Assembly (NCBI RefSeq): GCF_000423325.1 | Contig: NZ_AUHT01000011.1 | Coordinates: forward strand, 1 to 64,000 | Direction: 5' to 3' | Source of the DNA: Lysobacter defluvii IMMIB APB-9 = DSM 18482 | GTDB lineage: Bacteria; Pseudomonadota; Gammaproteobacteria; Xanthomonadales; Xanthomonadaceae | Length of the DNA stretch: 64,000 bases | In this document: in pieces, positions 1 through 10,143 of the stretch | Position numbering within the stretch: the first letter of the stretch is position 1 | How the letters are laid out: each line of letters opens with the position of its first letter | Position numbers and translations under genes: made by a program | The notes under the pieces: model-generated | Told to the model about the DNA's origin: nothing | Seen by the model: the letters and a program-made list of their open reading frames with translations, nothing else | Databases searched by the model: none

Positions 1-1
1 C

Positions 2-1192
2 ATGGCCAAGGGTAAGTTCGAGCGCACCAAGCCGCACGTGAACGTGGGCACCATCGGTCACGTCGACCACGGCAAGACCACGCTGACCGCGGCGCTGACC
101 AAGGTGGGCGCGGAGCGTTTCGGCGGCGAGTTCAGCGCCTACGACGCGATCGACCGTGCGCCGGAAGAGAAGGCGCGTGGCATCACGATCTCGACCTCGC
201 ACGTGGAGTACGAGTCCGAGACCCGCCACTATGCGCACGTGGACTGCCCGGGCCACGCCGACTACGTGAAGAACATGATCACCGGTGCGGCACAGATGGA
301 CGGCGCGATCCTGGTGTGCTCGGCCGCGGACGGCCCGATGCCGCAGACGCGCGAGCACATCCTGCTGGCGCGCCAGGTCGGTGTCCCGTACATCGTGGTG
401 TTCCTCAACAAGGCCGACATGGTCGACGACGAGGAGCTGCTGGAGCTGGTGGAGATGGAAGTGCGCGAGCTTCTGTCCAAGTACGAGTTCCCGGGCGACG
501 ACACCCCGATCATCAAGGGCTCGGCGCTGAAGGCGCTGGAAGGCGACCAGAGCGACATCGGCGTGCCGGCGATCATGAAGCTGGTGGACGCGCTCGACGA
601 GTGGATCCCGACCCCGGAGCGCGACGTCGACAAGACCTTCCTGATGCCGGTCGAGGACGTGTTCTCGATCTCCGGCCGCGGGACCGTTGTGACCGGCCGC
701 ATCGAGCGCGGGATCATCAAGGTGGGTGACGAGGTGGAGATCGTCGGCATCCGTCCGACCACCAAGACCACGGTCACCGGCGTGGAGATGTTCCGCAAGC
801 TGCTGGACCAGGGCCAGGCGGGCGACAACGCGGGCCTGCTGCTGCGCGGCACCAAGCGTGACGACGTGGAGCGCGGCCAGGTGCTGGCCAAGCCCGGTTC
901 GATCACCCCGCACACCCAGTTCGAGGCCGAGGTGTACGTGCTGAGCAAGGACGAGGGCGGCCGCCACACCCCGTTCTTCAAGGGCTACCGTCCGCAGTTC
1001 TACTTCCGCACCACCGACATCACCGGCGCGGTGACGCTGCCGGAGGGCGTGGAGATGGTGATGCCGGGCGACAACGTGAAGATGGCCGTCGAGCTGATCA
1101 ACCCGATCGCGATGGACGAGGGCCTGCGCTTCGCGATCCGCGAGGGTGGCCGCACCGTCGGCGCCGGCGTGGTGGCGAAGATCATCAAGTAA
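2..1192 (+). CDS. tuf: Elongation factor Tu
   Basis: Elongation factor Tu (396 residues, the usual bacterial length) is the GTPase that brings aminoacyl-tRNA to the ribosomal A site in the cytoplasm. The GTP-binding signatures are all visible: the P-loop GHVDHGKT at residues 19-26, DCPGHADY near residue 80 and NKADM near residue 135. Domains II and III follow without a break. The start codon sits at the second base of the window, so its ribosome-binding site lies outside. Placed directly ahead of rpsJ, it matches the usual str-to-S10 junction, so fusA, rpsG and rpsL probably lie just upstream. Many relatives carry a second tuf copy elsewhere; that cannot be seen here. Confidence 0.98.
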   Translation: MAKGKFERTKPHVNVGTIGHVDHGKTTLTAALTKVGAERFGGEFSAYDAIDRAPEEKARGITISTSHVEYESETRHYAHVDCPGHADYVKNMITGAAQMDGAILVCSAADGPMPQTREHILLARQVGVPYIVVFLNKADMVDDEELLELVEMEVRELLSKYEFPGDDTPIIKGSALKALEGDQSDIGVPAIMKLVDALDEWIPTPERDVDKTFLMPVEDVFSISGRGTVVTGRIERGIIKVGDEVEIVGIRPTTKTTVTGVEMFRKLLDQGQAGDNAGLLLRGTKRDDVERGQVLAKPGSITPHTQFEAEVYVLSKDEGGRHTPFFKGYRPQFYFRTTDITGAVTLPEGVEMVMPGDNVKMAVELINPIAMDEGLRFAIREGGRTVGAGVVAKIIK

Positions 1193-1200
1193 TACCCCGG

Positions 1201-1230
1201 TTGCGCATTCCGGCGGAAACCCGTTAGAAT
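1201..1230 (+). promoter_or_regulatory. Putative sigma-70 promoter of the S10 operon
   Basis: TTGCGC at 1201-1206 and TAGAAT at 1225-1230 are separated by 18 bases, an acceptable sigma-70 arrangement just after the tuf stop codon. A start near 1237 would give the S10 operon a leader of about 280 bases. The same TAGAAT box recurs before other genes in this window. Assignment is from sequence pattern only. Confidence 0.55.
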
Positions 1231-1517
1231 GCGCGACCACCGCGGCAGGCGCACGTCGCCTGCCGCCACCAGCGAAATGAGGGGCAGGACGCACCTCGTA
1301 TTCGCCAGACAGGGACAGGTCGCATGGTGTCGCCCGCCCGGGATTCCCGGACGAGGCCGGCGCATGCGTTCACGCGTTTCCGTCTGGGGCGGGCCGGCAA
1401 CAACCGGCCTGCCTTAGTTTTTGCAGTACACATGTGGCCCCGCGAGGGGCCGCGGACCACCGGGGTCCGGCGCATGACGCCGCCGTACCCGTCGCTCTTT
1501 AACCAGGGAATACCGTC
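1231..1517 (+). promoter_or_regulatory. S10 operon leader with hairpins, no gene seen
   Basis: This non-coding stretch precedes rpsJ. It contains a perfect 10-bp hairpin (1242-1251 pairing with 1257-1266, loop CACGT) and a smaller one at 1453-1469 (CGGACC with GGTCCG). In Escherichia coli the S10 leader is bound by ribosomal protein L4 for feedback control. A long structured leader is compatible with such control, but no E. coli leader sequence was recognised. No credible open reading frame was seen. Confidence 0.4.
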
Positions 1518-1829
1518 ATGGCGGACCAGAAGATCCGGATTCGGCTCAAGGCGTACGATCACCGTCTGATCGACCGCTCGGCCAGCGAGATCGTCGAAAC
1601 GGCCAAGAGGACCGGCGCGCAGGTGCGCGGCCCGATCCCGCTGCCGACCAAGATCGAGCGCTACACCATCCTCGTCTCCCCGCACGTCGACAAGGACGCG
1701 CGTGACCAGTACGAGACCCGCACGCACAAGCGCGTGCTCGACATCGTCGACCCCAACGACAAGACCGTGGACGCGCTCATGAAGCTCGAACTCGCGGCTG
1801 GCGTCGACGTCCAGATCAAGCTGACCTGA
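1518..1829 (+). CDS. rpsJ: 30S ribosomal protein S10
   Basis: S10 (103 residues) is part of the 30S subunit head and, with NusB, takes part in transcription antitermination. The sequence is typical from the [12 protein letters not shown] start to the C-terminal VDVQIKL, including GPIPLPTK and THKRVLDI. It is the first gene of the S10 operon and lies 11 bases ahead of rplC. The ribosome-binding site is a weak AGGGA before the ATG at 1518. Confidence 0.98.
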   Translation: MADQKIRIRLKAYDHRLIDRSASEIVETAKRTGAQVRGPIPLPTKIERYTILVSPHVDKDARDQYETRTHKRVLDIVDPNDKTVDALMKLELAAGVDVQIKLT

Positions 1830-1840
1830 GGGCCCGGGCC

Positions 1841-2497
1841 ATGACGACGAAGAAGCACTCGTTGGGCATCGTCGGCCGCAAGGCCGGCATGAGCCGGTAC
1901 TTCACCGAGGACGGCAAGTCCATCCCGGTGACGCTGATCGAGGCGACCCCCAACCGCATCACCCAGATCAAGACCGTCGAGACCGACGGCTACTCCGCGG
2001 TCCAGGTGACCGCCGGCGTGCGCCGCGCCTCGCTGCTCAACAAGCCGCAGGCCGGGCACCTGGCCAAGGCCAAGGTCGAGGCCGGCCGTGGGCTGTGGGA
2101 GTTCCGCGTCGACGACGGCAAGGTCGGCGACTTCGAGCTGGGCGGCGAGATCCGCGCCGACATCTTCGAGGTCGGCCAGAAGGTCGACGTCCAGGGCGTG
2201 ACCAAGGGCAAGGGCTTCCAGGGCACGATCAAGCGCTGGAACTTCACCATGGGCGACGCGACGCACGGCAACTCGCTGTCGCACCGTTCGCCGGGTTCGC
2301 TGGGCCAGCGCCAGACGCCGGGCCGCGTGTTCCCGGGCAAGAAGATGGCGGGCCACATGGGTGCCGTCCGCCAGAGCACCCAGGGCCTGGAGATCGTGAA
2401 GGTCGACGCCGAGCGCGGCCTGATCGCCGTCCGCGGCGCAGTGCCGGGTGCGCCGGGTGGCGACGTGATCGTCCGCCCGACGAGCAAGGGAGCATGA
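1841..2497 (+). CDS. rplC: 50S ribosomal protein L3
   Basis: L3 (218 residues) binds 23S rRNA early in 50S assembly and sends a loop toward the peptidyl-transferase centre. Diagnostic segments are the N-terminal [13 protein letters not shown], the [10 protein letters not shown] motif and the loop with [28 protein letters not shown]. The glutamine inside that loop is the one methylated by PrmB in E. coli. Its stop codon overlaps an upstream in-frame ATG of rplD in an ATGA arrangement, so the two are probably translationally coupled. Confidence 0.98.
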   Translation: MTTKKHSLGIVGRKAGMSRYFTEDGKSIPVTLIEATPNRITQIKTVETDGYSAVQVTAGVRRASLLNKPQAGHLAKAKVEAGRGLWEFRVDDGKVGDFELGGEIRADIFEVGQKVDVQGVTKGKGFQGTIKRWNFTMGDATHGNSLSHRSPGSLGQRQTPGRVFPGKKMAGHMGAVRQSTQGLEIVKVDAERGLIAVRGAVPGAPGGDVIVRPTSKGA

Positions 2498-2499
2498 CG

Positions 2500-3105
2500 A
2501 TGGAACTGGCCATCAACAACAGCAGCAAGACCGTGTCGGTCTCCGAAGAGATCTTCGGGCGCGAGTTCAACCAGGACCTGGTCCACCAGGTCGTGGTCGC
2601 CTACCGCAATGCCGGCCGTGCCGGCACCAAGGCGCAGAAGACCCGCTCGGAAGTCGCCGGCACCACCAAGAAGTCCAAGAAGCAGAAGGGTGGTGGCGCC
2701 CGCCACGGCGCGCTGACCGCCCCGATCTTCACCGGCGGTGGCGTGACCTTCGCGGCCAAGCCGCGCAGCTTCGAGCAGAAGGTCAACCGCAAGATGTACC
2801 GCGCCGCGGTCTCGGCGATCCTGTCCGAGCTCAACCGCCAGGGCCGCCTGACCGTGGTCGAGAGCCTGGACGCCGACGCGCCCAAGACCTCCGCCATGGT
2901 CGCGCGCCTGAAGGAGCTCGGCTGCGGGCGCCGCCCGCTGCTGGTGACCGAGGACGCGTCCGAAAACCTGTACCTGTCGGCCCGCAACCTGCCCTACGTC
3001 GAGGTCCGTGACGTCCAGGGCCTGGACCCGGTGTCGCTGGTCGGCGCCGACTCGGTGGTGATCACCGCCGATGCGGTCAAGAAGATCGAGGAGTGGCTGG
3101 CATGA
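2500..3105 (+). CDS. rplD: 50S ribosomal protein L4
   Basis: L4 (201 residues from this start) is an early-assembly 50S protein lining the peptide exit tunnel. In E. coli it also represses the S10 operon. The long extended loop is recognised by the basic [14 protein letters not shown] stretch followed by [14 protein letters not shown]. Two ATGs are available, at 2494 and 2500. The later one is chosen because the AAGGGAG ribosome-binding site at 2486-2492 is only one base from the first ATG but seven from the second, and because related proteins start with MEL. Confidence 0.96.
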   Translation: MELAINNSSKTVSVSEEIFGREFNQDLVHQVVVAYRNAGRAGTKAQKTRSEVAGTTKKSKKQKGGGARHGALTAPIFTGGGVTFAAKPRSFEQKVNRKMYRAAVSAILSELNRQGRLTVVESLDADAPKTSAMVARLKELGCGRRPLLVTEDASENLYLSARNLPYVEVRDVQGLDPVSLVGADSVVITADAVKKIEEWLA

Positions 3106-3398
3106 ACGACGCCAAGCTCTACAACGTGATCCGTGCGCCGCGCGTGTCCGAGAAGACCGCGCGCCTGCAGGAAGTCTCCAACCAATACGTCTTCGAAGTG
3201 GCGACGACCGCGACCAAGGCCGACATCAAGGCCGCCGTCGAGAAGGTCTTCGACGTCAAGGTCGAGGCGGTCAACGTGGTGAACGTGAAGGGCAAGTCCA
3301 AGGCCTTCCGTTTCCGCATGGGCCGTCGTCCCGACTGGCGCAAGGCGTACGTGACGCTGGCCGATGGCCAGTCGATCGACGTGATGGCCACGGCCTGA
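3102..3398 (+). CDS. rplW: 50S ribosomal protein L23
   Basis: L23 (98 residues) sits at the tunnel exit of the 50S subunit and is the docking point for trigger factor and the signal recognition particle. The N-terminal [13 protein letters not shown] motif and [16 protein letters not shown] are characteristic. The ATG at 3102 overlaps the rplD stop codon (ATGA), which favours it over the in-frame GTG at 3093. rplB follows 10 bases downstream. Confidence 0.97.
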   Translation: MNDAKLYNVIRAPRVSEKTARLQEVSNQYVFEVATTATKADIKAAVEKVFDVKVEAVNVVNVKGKSKAFRFRMGRRPDWRKAYVTLADGQSIDVMATA

Positions 3399-3408
3399 GG
3401 ATCGATCC

Positions 3409-4236
3409 ATGCCTTTGATGACTTTCAAGCCCACCACCCCCGGCCGCCGCAACGCGGTCCGCGTGGTCCATCCGGACCTGCACAAGGGTGCCCCGCACGC
3501 CGCCCTGGTCGAGAAGAAGACCAAGACCGGCGGCCGCAACCACCATGGCCGGATCACCACCCGGCACATCGGTGGCGGCCACAAGCAGCACTACCGCATC
3601 ATCGACTTCAAGCGCAACAAGGAGGGCATCCCCGCCCGCGTGGAGCGGATCGAGTACGACCCGAACCGCACCGCCCACATCGCGCTGCTGGTGTACGTCG
3701 ACGGCGAGCGTCGCTACATCATCGCCCCCAAGGGGCTGAAGACCGGTGACCAGGTGATCGCCGGCCGCGATGCGCCCATCCGCACCGGCAACACGCTGCC
3801 GCTGACCAACATCCCGGTCGGCTCCACCGTGCACTGCATCGAGATGAAGCCGGGCAAGGGTGCCCAGCTGGCCCGCGCCGCCGGCGCCGGCGTGCAGCTG
3901 GTCGCCCGCGACCAGGGCTACGCCACCCTGCGCCTGCGCTCGGGCGAGATGCGCCGCGTCCCGGCCGAGTGCCGCGCGACCATCGGCGAGGTCGGCAACG
4001 TCGAGCACAACCTGCAGAAGCTGGGCAAGGCCGGTGCCAAGCGCTGGCGCGGCATCAAGCCGACCGTCCGCGGCGCCGCCATGAACCCGGTGGACCACCC
4101 GCACGGCGGTGGTGAGGGCAAGGCCGGGCAGGGCAACCCGCACCCGGTTACCCCGTGGGGCGTCCCGACCAAGGGTTACAAGACCCGCCACAACAAGCGT
4201 ACGCAGCACTTCATCGTGCGCGACCGCAGGAGCTAA
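3409..4236 (+). CDS. rplB: 50S ribosomal protein L2
   Basis: L2 (275 residues) is needed for subunit association and peptidyl transfer. The conserved core is present: [23 protein letters not shown] near the N-terminus, the SH3-like middle domain and, near the C-terminus, [18 protein letters not shown], which contains the conserved histidine (HGGGEG) studied in E. coli L2. It begins MPLMTFKP, the form seen in xanthomonads. Confidence 0.98.
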   Translation: MPLMTFKPTTPGRRNAVRVVHPDLHKGAPHAALVEKKTKTGGRNHHGRITTRHIGGGHKQHYRIIDFKRNKEGIPARVERIEYDPNRTAHIALLVYVDGERRYIIAPKGLKTGDQVIAGRDAPIRTGNTLPLTNIPVGSTVHCIEMKPGKGAQLARAAGAGVQLVARDQGYATLRLRSGEMRRVPAECRATIGEVGNVEHNLQKLGKAGAKRWRGIKPTVRGAAMNPVDHPHGGGEGKAGQGNPHPVTPWGVPTKGYKTRHNKRTQHFIVRDRRS

Positions 4237-4242
4237 ACGGCC

Positions 4243-4509
4243 ATGGCACGTTCACTCAAGAAGGGCCCGTTCGTCGACCACCACCTGCTCAAGAAGGTGG
4301 AAGCGGCGGCCAACAACAAGAAGCCGATCAAGACCTGGTCCCGCCGCTCGATGGTGCTGCCGGAGATGGTTGGCTACACCATCGCCGTGCACAACGGCCG
4401 CAACCACATCCCCGTGCTGGTCAACGAGAACATGGTTGGCCACAAGCTCGGCGAGTTCGCCCTGACCCGCACCTTCAAGGGTCACGTGGCCGACAAGAAG
4501 AGCCGCTAA
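4243..4509 (+). CDS. rpsS: 30S ribosomal protein S19
   Basis: S19 (88 residues) binds 16S rRNA in the 30S head together with S13 and contacts bridging elements to the 50S subunit. The typical start [15 protein letters not shown] and the motif [19 protein letters not shown] are present, with a basic tail ending KSR. It begins six bases after the rplB stop codon. Confidence 0.98.
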   Translation: MARSLKKGPFVDHHLLKKVEAAANNKKPIKTWSRRSMVLPEMVGYTIAVHNGRNHIPVLVNENMVGHKLGEFALTRTFKGHVADKKSR

Positions 4510-4522
4510 GGAGATGGCCACC

Positions 4523-4870
4523 ATGTCCAGCACCAACGAGGCGAAAGCCATCCTGCGCAGTGCGCGCATCTCGCCGCAGAAGGCGCGCCTGGTCGCGGAC
4601 CAGGTCCGCGGCCTGACTGCCGAGCGCGCCGTGAACCTGCTCAAGTTCTCCGACAAGAAGGCCGCCGCGCTGATCCGCAAGGTCGTCGAGTCGGCCATCG
4701 CCAACGCGGAGAACAACCAGGGCGCCGACATCGACGAGCTCAAGGTCACCACCATCATGGTGGACGAGGGCCCGACGCTGAAGCGTTTCATGGCCCGTGC
4801 CAAGGGCCGCGGCACCCGGATCCTCAAGCGCACCAGCCACATCACCGTGGTCGTGGGCGCGGGCAAGTAA
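4523..4870 (+). CDS. rplV: 50S ribosomal protein L22
   Basis: L22 (115 residues from this start) contacts all six domains of 23S rRNA, and its beta-hairpin lines the exit tunnel. The signature [15 protein letters not shown] and the hairpin region with [23 protein letters not shown] are clear. An in-frame ATG at 4514 directly abuts the AAGGAG ribosome-binding site at 4508-4513. The ATG at 4523 lies nine bases beyond it, so the shorter form is preferred. The protein would then begin [12 protein letters not shown]. Confidence 0.95.
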   Translation: MSSTNEAKAILRSARISPQKARLVADQVRGLTAERAVNLLKFSDKKAAALIRKVVESAIANAENNQGADIDELKVTTIMVDEGPTLKRFMARAKGRGTRILKRTSHITVVVGAGK

Positions 4871-4885
4871 AGGCGGAGTCAGACT

Positions 4886-5611
4886 ATGGGTCATAAAGTT
4901 CATCCGACCGGCATTCGCCTGGGGATCTCCAAGGACTGGAATTCCAAGTGGTACGCCGGCAAGAAGCAGTACGGCGAGTACCTGGTTGCCGACCTGAAGG
5001 TCCGCGACATGCTTCGCAAGAAGCTGGCGCAGGCCGGCGTGTCGAAGATCTTCATCGAGCGCCCGGCGAACAACGCCCGCGTGACGATCCACACCGCCCG
5101 CCCGGGCGTGGTGATCGGCAAGCGCGGCGAGGACATCGAGAAGCTGCGCCAGCAGGTCAGCAAGATGATGGGCGTCCCGGCGCACATCAACGTGACCGAG
5201 GTCCGCAAGCCCGAGCTCGACGCGCAGCTGGTCGCCGAGTCGATCGCGCAGCAGCTCGAGCGCCGCATCATGTTCCGCCGCGCGATGAAGCGCGCGGTCG
5301 GCAACGCGATGCGCCTGGGCGCGCTGGGCATCAAGGTCCACGTGTCCGGCCGCCTCAACGGCGCCGAGATCGCGCGCTCGGAGTGGTACCGCGAAGGCCG
5401 CGTGCCGCTGCATACCCTCCGCGCAGACATCGACTACGGCTTCGCCGAGGCCCGCACGACGTACGGGATCATCGGCATCAAGGCCTGGGTGTACAAGGGC
5501 GAGATCTTCGATTTCTCCCAGGTCGGCCAGGAGAAGCAGGACGACAGCCCGCGTGGCGATCGTGGCGAGCGGCGCGAGCGCCGCGAGCGCCAGCCGCGTG
5601 AATCGAGGTAA
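4886..5611 (+). CDS. rpsC: 30S ribosomal protein S3
   Basis: S3 (241 residues) lies at the mRNA entry channel of the 30S subunit and contributes to its helicase activity. The KH domain is visible with [14 protein letters not shown] near residue 75, followed by the C-terminal domain with [31 protein letters not shown]. The tail from about residue 215 is highly charged and arginine-rich ([14 protein letters not shown]), a lineage-variable extension. Confidence 0.98.
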   Translation: MGHKVHPTGIRLGISKDWNSKWYAGKKQYGEYLVADLKVRDMLRKKLAQAGVSKIFIERPANNARVTIHTARPGVVIGKRGEDIEKLRQQVSKMMGVPAHINVTEVRKPELDAQLVAESIAQQLERRIMFRRAMKRAVGNAMRLGALGIKVHVSGRLNGAEIARSEWYREGRVPLHTLRADIDYGFAEARTTYGIIGIKAWVYKGEIFDFSQVGQEKQDDSPRGDRGERRERRERQPRESR

Positions 5612-5617
5612 CCGACC

Positions 5618-6031
5618 ATGTTGCAACCAAAGCGAACCAAGTATCGCAAGATGCACAAGGGCCGCAATGACGGCCTGGCCTGGAGCGGCAACGCCGTCAG
5701 CTTCGGCGAGTTCGGCCTGAAGGCCAACGTGCACGGGCAGATCACCGCCCGGCAGATCGAGGCCGGCCGCCGGTCCATCAGCCGCTACGTCAAGCGTGGC
5801 GGGAAGATGTGGATCCGCGTGTTCCCCGACAAGCCCGTCACCAAGAAGCCCATCGAGGTCCGCATGGGCAAGGGCAAGGGCAACGTCGAGTACTGGGTCG
5901 CGCAGATCCAGCCCGGCCGCATGATCTACGAGATCGAGGGCGTCAGCGAGGAGGTGGCCCGCGAGGCCTTCCGCCTGGCCGCCGCCAAGCTCTCGGTCAC
6001 CACCCAATTCGTGACCCGGACGGTGCGCTGA
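5618..6031 (+). CDS. rplP: 50S ribosomal protein L16
   Basis: L16 (137 residues) binds near the A site and helps position aminoacyl-tRNA. [19 protein letters not shown] at the N-terminus and [17 protein letters not shown] in the middle identify it. The arginine in the EVRMGKGKG segment corresponds to the residue hydroxylated by RoxA/YcfD in E. coli L16. Its stop codon overlaps the rpmC start (TGATG). Confidence 0.98.
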   Translation: MLQPKRTKYRKMHKGRNDGLAWSGNAVSFGEFGLKANVHGQITARQIEAGRRSISRYVKRGGKMWIRVFPDKPVTKKPIEVRMGKGKGNVEYWVAQIQPGRMIYEIEGVSEEVAREAFRLAAAKLSVTTQFVTRTVR

Positions 6032-6216
6032 TGGACCTCAAGCAGATGCGTGAAAAGTCGGCCGAAGAGCTGCAGGCCCACCTGGTCGAGCTGCACAAGG
6101 AGCAGTTCGCCCTGCGCATGCAGCAGGCCACCGGCCAGCTGGCCAAGACCCACGAGGCGCGCCGAGTGCGCCGCGAGATCGCCCGGGCGAACACGCTCCT
6201 GGGCGAGAAGAAGTAA
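6031..6216 (+). CDS. rpmC: 50S ribosomal protein L29
   Basis: L29 (61 residues) is a small helical protein at the tunnel exit next to L23. The sequence is the usual two-helix hairpin: [15 protein letters not shown], then [10 protein letters not shown] and [14 protein letters not shown]. The start codon shares one base with the rplP stop codon, so translation is probably coupled. rpsQ follows 10 bases after the stop. Confidence 0.96.
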   Translation: MDLKQMREKSAEELQAHLVELHKEQFALRMQQATGQLAKTHEARRVRREIARANTLLGEKK

Positions 6217-6226
6217 GGATCACGCC

Positions 6227-6496
6227 ATGACCGACAACAATACAGAGAAGGCGCTGCGCACGGTCGAAGGACGCGTGGTCAGCAACAAGATGGACAAGAC
6301 CGTGACCGTGCTGGTGGAACGCCAGGTCAAGCACGCGCTGTACGGCAAGTACATCCGCCGCTCGACCAAGCTCCACGCCCATGACGCCGACAACTCCTGC
6401 AACGAGGGCGACGTCGTCCGCGTGAAGGAAGTCGCCCCGATGTCCAAGACCAAGAACTGGAGCGTGGTTGAGATCGTCAGCCGCGCGGCCGAGTAA
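6227..6496 (+). CDS. rpsQ: 30S ribosomal protein S17
   Basis: S17 (89 residues) is a primary 16S rRNA binding protein with an OB fold. [19 protein letters not shown] and the HAHD and [18 protein letters not shown] segments are diagnostic. The ATG at 6227 follows the rpmC stop closely with an AAGGA ribosome-binding site. It is the last gene of the S10 operon in the usual gene order. Confidence 0.97.
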   Translation: MTDNNTEKALRTVEGRVVSNKMDKTVTVLVERQVKHALYGKYIRRSTKLHAHDADNSCNEGDVVRVKEVAPMSKTKNWSVVEIVSRAAE

Positions 6497-6510
6497 GAGG
6501 AGGCTCAATC

Positions 6511-6879
6511 ATGATCCAGATGCAGAGCTACCTCGACGTGGCCGACAACTCCGGTGCCAAGGAAGTGATGTGCATCAAGGTGCTCGGCGGCTCCAAGCGC
6601 CGGTACGCCGCGATCGGCGACATCATCAAGGTCACCGTGAAGGATGCGATCCCCCGCGGCAAGGTGAAGAAGGGCGACGTGTACGACGCCGTGGTGGTGC
6701 GTACCCGCAAGGGCGTGCGCCGTCCCGACGGCTCGCTGATCCGCTTCGACGGCAACGCCGCCGTGCTGCTCAACAACAAGCATGAGCCCATCGGCACCCG
6801 CATCTTCGGGCCAGTGACCCGCGAGCTGCGCTCCGAGAAGTTCATGAAGATCGTCTCGCTCGCACCCGAAGTGCTCTGA
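6511..6879 (+). CDS. rplN: 50S ribosomal protein L14
   Basis: L14 (122 residues) lies at the subunit interface and is the target of the silencing factor RsfS. It begins [19 protein letters not shown] and contains [17 protein letters not shown] and [13 protein letters not shown]. It normally opens the spc operon. Here it follows rpsQ by only 14 bases with an AGAGGAGG ribosome-binding site, so S10 and spc are probably transcribed together. Confidence 0.98.
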   Translation: MIQMQSYLDVADNSGAKEVMCIKVLGGSKRRYAAIGDIIKVTVKDAIPRGKVKKGDVYDAVVVRTRKGVRRPDGSLIRFDGNAAVLLNNKHEPIGTRIFGPVTRELRSEKFMKIVSLAPEVL

Positions 6880-6896
6880 GCGGCGGAGGAACCGAC

Positions 6897-7211
6897 ATGA
6901 ACCGAATCAAGAAGGGCGACCAGGTCGTCGTCACCGCCGGCAAGGACAAGGGCAAGAAGGGCGACGTGATCCGCGTGATGGGCGACAAGGTGGTCGTCTC
7001 GAACGTCAACATCGTCAAGCGCCATACCAAGCCGAACCCGCAGGCCGGCGTGGCTGGCGGAGTGGTCGAGCGCGAGGCGCCGATCCACGTTTCCAACGTG
7101 ATGCTGTTCAACCCGGCCACCGGCAAGGGCGAGCGCATCGGATTCAAGGTGCTGGAGGATGGACGCAAACTGCGTGTGTTCCGCTCCAGCGGTGAGGCGG
7201 TCGACGCCTGA
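6897..7211 (+). CDS. rplX: 50S ribosomal protein L24
   Basis: L24 (104 residues) starts 50S assembly by binding the 5' end of 23S rRNA. The KOW motif is visible near the N-terminus ([23 protein letters not shown]), followed by [14 protein letters not shown]. Spacing to rplN (17 bases) and rplE (11 bases) fits one transcript. Confidence 0.97.
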   Translation: MNRIKKGDQVVVTAGKDKGKKGDVIRVMGDKVVVSNVNIVKRHTKPNPQAGVAGGVVEREAPIHVSNVMLFNPATGKGERIGFKVLEDGRKLRVFRSSGEAVDA

Positions 7212-7222
7212 GGAATGCACAG

Positions 7223-7765
7223 ATGACCACCCGGCTCGAAAAGTTCTACAAGGAAGAAGTCGTTCCCGCGCTGACCGCGAAGTTCGGCTACAAGAACCCG
7301 ATGGAGGTGCCGCGCATCACCAAGATCACCCTGAACATGGGTGTGGGTGAGGCCGCCACCAACAAGAAGGTCCTGGAAAACGCCGTCGCCGACATGGCCA
7401 AGATCACCGGCCAGCAGCCGGTGGTGACCAAGAGCCGCGTCTCCGTCGCCTCGTTCAAGATCCGCGACGGCTGGCCGATCGGCTGCAAGGTGACGCTGCG
7501 CCGCACGCGGATGTTCGAGTTCCTGGACCGCCTGGTCAACGTCGCCCTGCCGCGCGTGCGCGACTTCCGCGGCGTGTCGGGCAAGGCCTTCGACGGCCGC
7601 GGCAACTACAACATGGGCGTGAAGGAACAGATCATCTTCCCGGAGATCGATTTCGACCAGGTCGACGCCGTTCGTGGCATGGACATCGCGATCACCACGA
7701 CCGCGAAGACCGACGCCGAGGCGCGCGCCCTCCTGGAAGCGTTCCGCTTCCCGTTCCGCAACTGA
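7223..7765 (+). CDS. rplE: 50S ribosomal protein L5
   Basis: L5 (180 residues) binds 5S rRNA and contacts P-site tRNA and S13. Typical blocks are [15 protein letters not shown], the segment [21 protein letters not shown] and the C-terminal [22 protein letters not shown]. Length and order match the family without insertions. Confidence 0.98.
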   Translation: MTTRLEKFYKEEVVPALTAKFGYKNPMEVPRITKITLNMGVGEAATNKKVLENAVADMAKITGQQPVVTKSRVSVASFKIRDGWPIGCKVTLRRTRMFEFLDRLVNVALPRVRDFRGVSGKAFDGRGNYNMGVKEQIIFPEIDFDQVDAVRGMDIAITTTAKTDAEARALLEAFRFPFRN

Positions 7766-7782
7766 TACCCGAGGACAGATAG

Positions 7783-8088
7783 ATGGCCAAGATCTCGATG
7801 GTCAACCGCGAGCTGAAGCGGGCCAAGCTGGCCGCCAAGTACGCCGAGCGCCGTGCGGAGCTGAAGAAGATCATCTCCAGCCCGACCGCCTCGTACGAGG
7901 AGAAGGAAGAGGCTGCGATCAAGCTGCAGAAGCTGCCCCGCGACTCCTCGCCGTCGCGCCAGACCACCCGCTGCGCCCTGACCGGGCGTCCGCGCGGCGT
8001 CTACCAGAAGTTCAACCTGGGCCGCAACATGCTGCGCAAGGCCACCATGAACGGCGACGTTCCGGGCCTGCGCAAGGCCAGCTGGTAA
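7783..8088 (+). CDS. rpsN: 30S ribosomal protein S14, zinc-free form
   Basis: S14 (101 residues) binds in the 30S head. This is the long form without the CxxC-CxxC zinc ribbon: only one cysteine is seen, in [22 protein letters not shown]. That matters because the window also carries Zur. If a zinc-independent or zinc-dependent paralogue exists it must lie elsewhere. A 133-base gap separates it from rpsH, larger than other spacers in this operon. Confidence 0.97.
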   Translation: MAKISMVNRELKRAKLAAKYAERRAELKKIISSPTASYEEKEEAAIKLQKLPRDSSPSRQTTRCALTGRPRGVYQKFNLGRNMLRKATMNGDVPGLRKASW

Positions 8089-8102
8089 ACGGCTTCACAA
8101 AC

Positions 8103-8132
8103 TGGCAACAAGGGCCGGCGGTCTGCTAGACT
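8103..8132 (+). promoter_or_regulatory. Possible weak internal promoter before rpsH
   Basis: The 133-base rpsN-rpsH gap holds TAGACT at 8127-8132 with TGGCAA at 8103-8108, 18 bases apart. The match to sigma-70 is modest. A promoter here could let the second half of the spc operon be expressed on its own. The rest of the gap shows nothing else recognisable. Confidence 0.25.
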
Positions 8133-8221
8133 TGCCGGCTCGCCTCGCCGTCGGCTCCCGCTGCCGGCCCAACAACTGAATTCGCAGCAGCGGATATCGG
8201 TGCACTCATAGGTACTCACGC

Positions 8222-8620
8222 ATGAGCATGACTGATCCCATTGCCGACATGTTCGTCCGCATCCGGAATGCGGCCGCGGTCGGCAAGCCGACGGTAAAGA
8301 TGCCGTCATCCAAGATGAAGGTCTCGATCGCGAAGGTCCTGGAAGACGAGGGCTACATCCTCGGCTCCCGGGTGACCGAAACCGGTCCGGGCAAGAAGGA
8401 GCTCGAGGTCGAGCTCAAGTATTACGAAGGCAAGCCGGTGATCGAGCAGCTGCACCGCTACTCGCGCTCGAGCCTGCGCCAGTACCGCGGCAAGAACGAC
8501 CTCCCGAAGGTCATGGGCGGGCTGGGCATCGCCATCATCTCCACCTCCAAGGGCATCATGACCGATGCGCAGGCGCGCGAGCAGGGCGTCGGCGGTGAAG
8601 TCCTGTGCTTCGTGGCCTGA
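8222..8620 (+). CDS. rpsH: 30S ribosomal protein S8
   Basis: S8 (132 residues) is a primary 16S rRNA binding protein and, in E. coli, the translational repressor of the spc operon. [17 protein letters not shown] at the start and the C-terminal [33 protein letters not shown] are textbook. A possible S8 target in the mRNA was not identified by eye. Confidence 0.98.
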   Translation: MSMTDPIADMFVRIRNAAAVGKPTVKMPSSKMKVSIAKVLEDEGYILGSRVTETGPGKKELEVELKYYEGKPVIEQLHRYSRSSLRQYRGKNDLPKVMGGLGIAIISTSKGIMTDAQAREQGVGGEVLCFVA

Positions 8621-8636
8621 CCGAGGAGATTACGAA

Positions 8637-9164
8637 ATGTCCCGAGTTGCCAAGAAGCCCATCGCCCTGCCGAAGGGCGTCGAGCTGACCGTCCAGGACG
8701 GCACCGCCACCGTGAAGGGGCCCAAGGGCACCCTGTCGACCGCCATGCCGGACGACATCAAGGTCTCCATCGAGGATGGCCAGGCCGTGCTGTCGACCGA
8801 GGATCCGGGCAAGGTTCCGCTCAACGGCACCCTGCGCTCGATCGTCGCCAACATGGTGCACGGCGTTTCCACCGGGTTCGAGCGGAAGCTCGAGCTGGTC
8901 GGCGTCGGCTACCGCGCCTCCATGCAGGGTCGTGACCTGAACCTGCAGCTGGGCTATTCGCACCCGATCCTGTTCCCGGTCCCCGAGGGGATCACCGTCG
9001 CCACCCCGACCCAGACCGAGGTGGTGGTGCAGGGCGCCGACAAGCAGCTGGTCGGCCAGGTCGCGGCCAAGATCCGTGGTTTCCGTCCGCCGGAGCCCTA
9101 CAAGGGCAAGGGCGTGAAGTACTCCGACGAAACCATCATCCGCAAGGAAGCAAAGAAGGCGTAA
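8637..9164 (+). CDS. rplF: 50S ribosomal protein L6
   Basis: L6 (175 residues) binds the sarcin-ricin loop region of 23S rRNA near the factor-binding site. Two tandem L6 folds are visible, the second with the family signature near the C-terminus ([21 protein letters not shown]). The ATG at 8637 has a GAGGAG ribosome-binding site and gives the normal length. Longer in-frame reading into rpsH is not supported. Confidence 0.97.
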   Translation: MSRVAKKPIALPKGVELTVQDGTATVKGPKGTLSTAMPDDIKVSIEDGQAVLSTEDPGKVPLNGTLRSIVANMVHGVSTGFERKLELVGVGYRASMQGRDLNLQLGYSHPILFPVPEGITVATPTQTEVVVQGADKQLVGQVAAKIRGFRPPEPYKGKGVKYSDETIIRKEAKKA

Positions 9165-9196
9165 CCGCGCCTTCGGCTTCTGGAGACGACAAGACC

Positions 9197-9550
9197 ATGA
9201 ACAAGAACATCGCCCGCCTGCGCCGCGCCAAGGCCACCCGTGCCCGCATCCGCGAGCTCGGCGTGCCGCGCCTGTCGGTGCTGCGCACCGGCCAGCACCT
9301 GTACGCCCAGGTCTTCACCGCCGACGGCTCGAAGGTCCTGGCCGCCGCCTCGACCACCCAGTCCGACGTGGCCGAGGGCCTGAAGAGCCGCACCAACATC
9401 GAAGCCGCCGCCCGCGTGGGCAAGGCAATCGCCGAGAAGGCGAAGGCCGCCGGCGTGGAGCAGGTTGCCTTCGACCGCTCCGGCTACCGTTACCACGGCC
9501 GCGTCAAGGCGCTGGCCGATGCCGCCCGCGAGGGTGGCCTGCAGTTCTGA
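9197..9550 (+). CDS. rplR: 50S ribosomal protein L18
   Basis: L18 (117 residues) delivers 5S rRNA to the 50S subunit together with L5. The arginine-rich N-terminus ([21 protein letters not shown]) and the C-terminal [26 protein letters not shown] are diagnostic. The start has a GGAGACGACAAGACC leader. It lies 32 bases after rplF. Confidence 0.97.
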   Translation: MNKNIARLRRAKATRARIRELGVPRLSVLRTGQHLYAQVFTADGSKVLAAASTTQSDVAEGLKSRTNIEAAARVGKAIAEKAKAAGVEQVAFDRSGYRYHGRVKALADAAREGGLQF

Positions 9551-9612
9551 TCCCAAGCAGCACACAACGATAAGCGGCCAGCGGCCGTAAGAAACCGGAA
9601 GGTAAAGCAACC

Positions 9613-10143
9613 ATGGCTAACGAACGCGATTCGCGGGGCCGCGGCAACCGCGAGGAAATCGACGACGGGATGATCGAGAAGCTGATCTCGGTCAACCGCG
9701 TCAGCAAGACCGTCAAGGGTGGTCGCCAGTTCACCTTCACCGCGCTGACGGTGGTGGGCGACGGCAACGGCAAGGTCGGCTTCGGCTACGGCAAGGCACG
9801 CGAGGTGCCGGTCGCCATCCAGAAGTCGATGGAGCAGGCCCGCAAGAACATGAACACCGTCGACCTCAACGGCGGCACCCTGTGGCACTCGGTGAAGTCC
9901 GGCCACGGCGCGGCGCGCGTGTACATGCAGCCGGCCTCCGAGGGTACCGGCGTGATCGCCGGCGGTGCCATGCGCGCCGTGCTCGAGGCGGTGGGCGTGC
10001 GCGACGTGCTGGCAAAGGCCGTCGGCTCGCGCAACCCGATCAACCTGGTGCGCGCCACCCTGCGTGGCCTGACGGAGATGCACTCCCCGTCGCGCATCGC
10101 GGCCAAGCGTGGCAAGAAGGTCGAGGAACTGATCAATGGCTAA
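9613..10143 (+). CDS. rpsE: 30S ribosomal protein S5
   Basis: S5 (176 residues) lines the mRNA channel and affects decoding fidelity. The double-stranded RNA-binding-like N-terminal domain contains [28 protein letters not shown], followed by [16 protein letters not shown] and the C-terminal domain with [19 protein letters not shown]. The last eight bases overlap the rpmD start, indicating translational coupling. Confidence 0.98.
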   Translation: MANERDSRGRGNREEIDDGMIEKLISVNRVSKTVKGGRQFTFTALTVVGDGNGKVGFGYGKAREVPVAIQKSMEQARKNMNTVDLNGGTLWHSVKSGHGAARVYMQPASEGTGVIAGGAMRAVLEAVGVRDVLAKAVGSRNPINLVRATLRGLTEMHSPSRIAAKRGKKVEELING

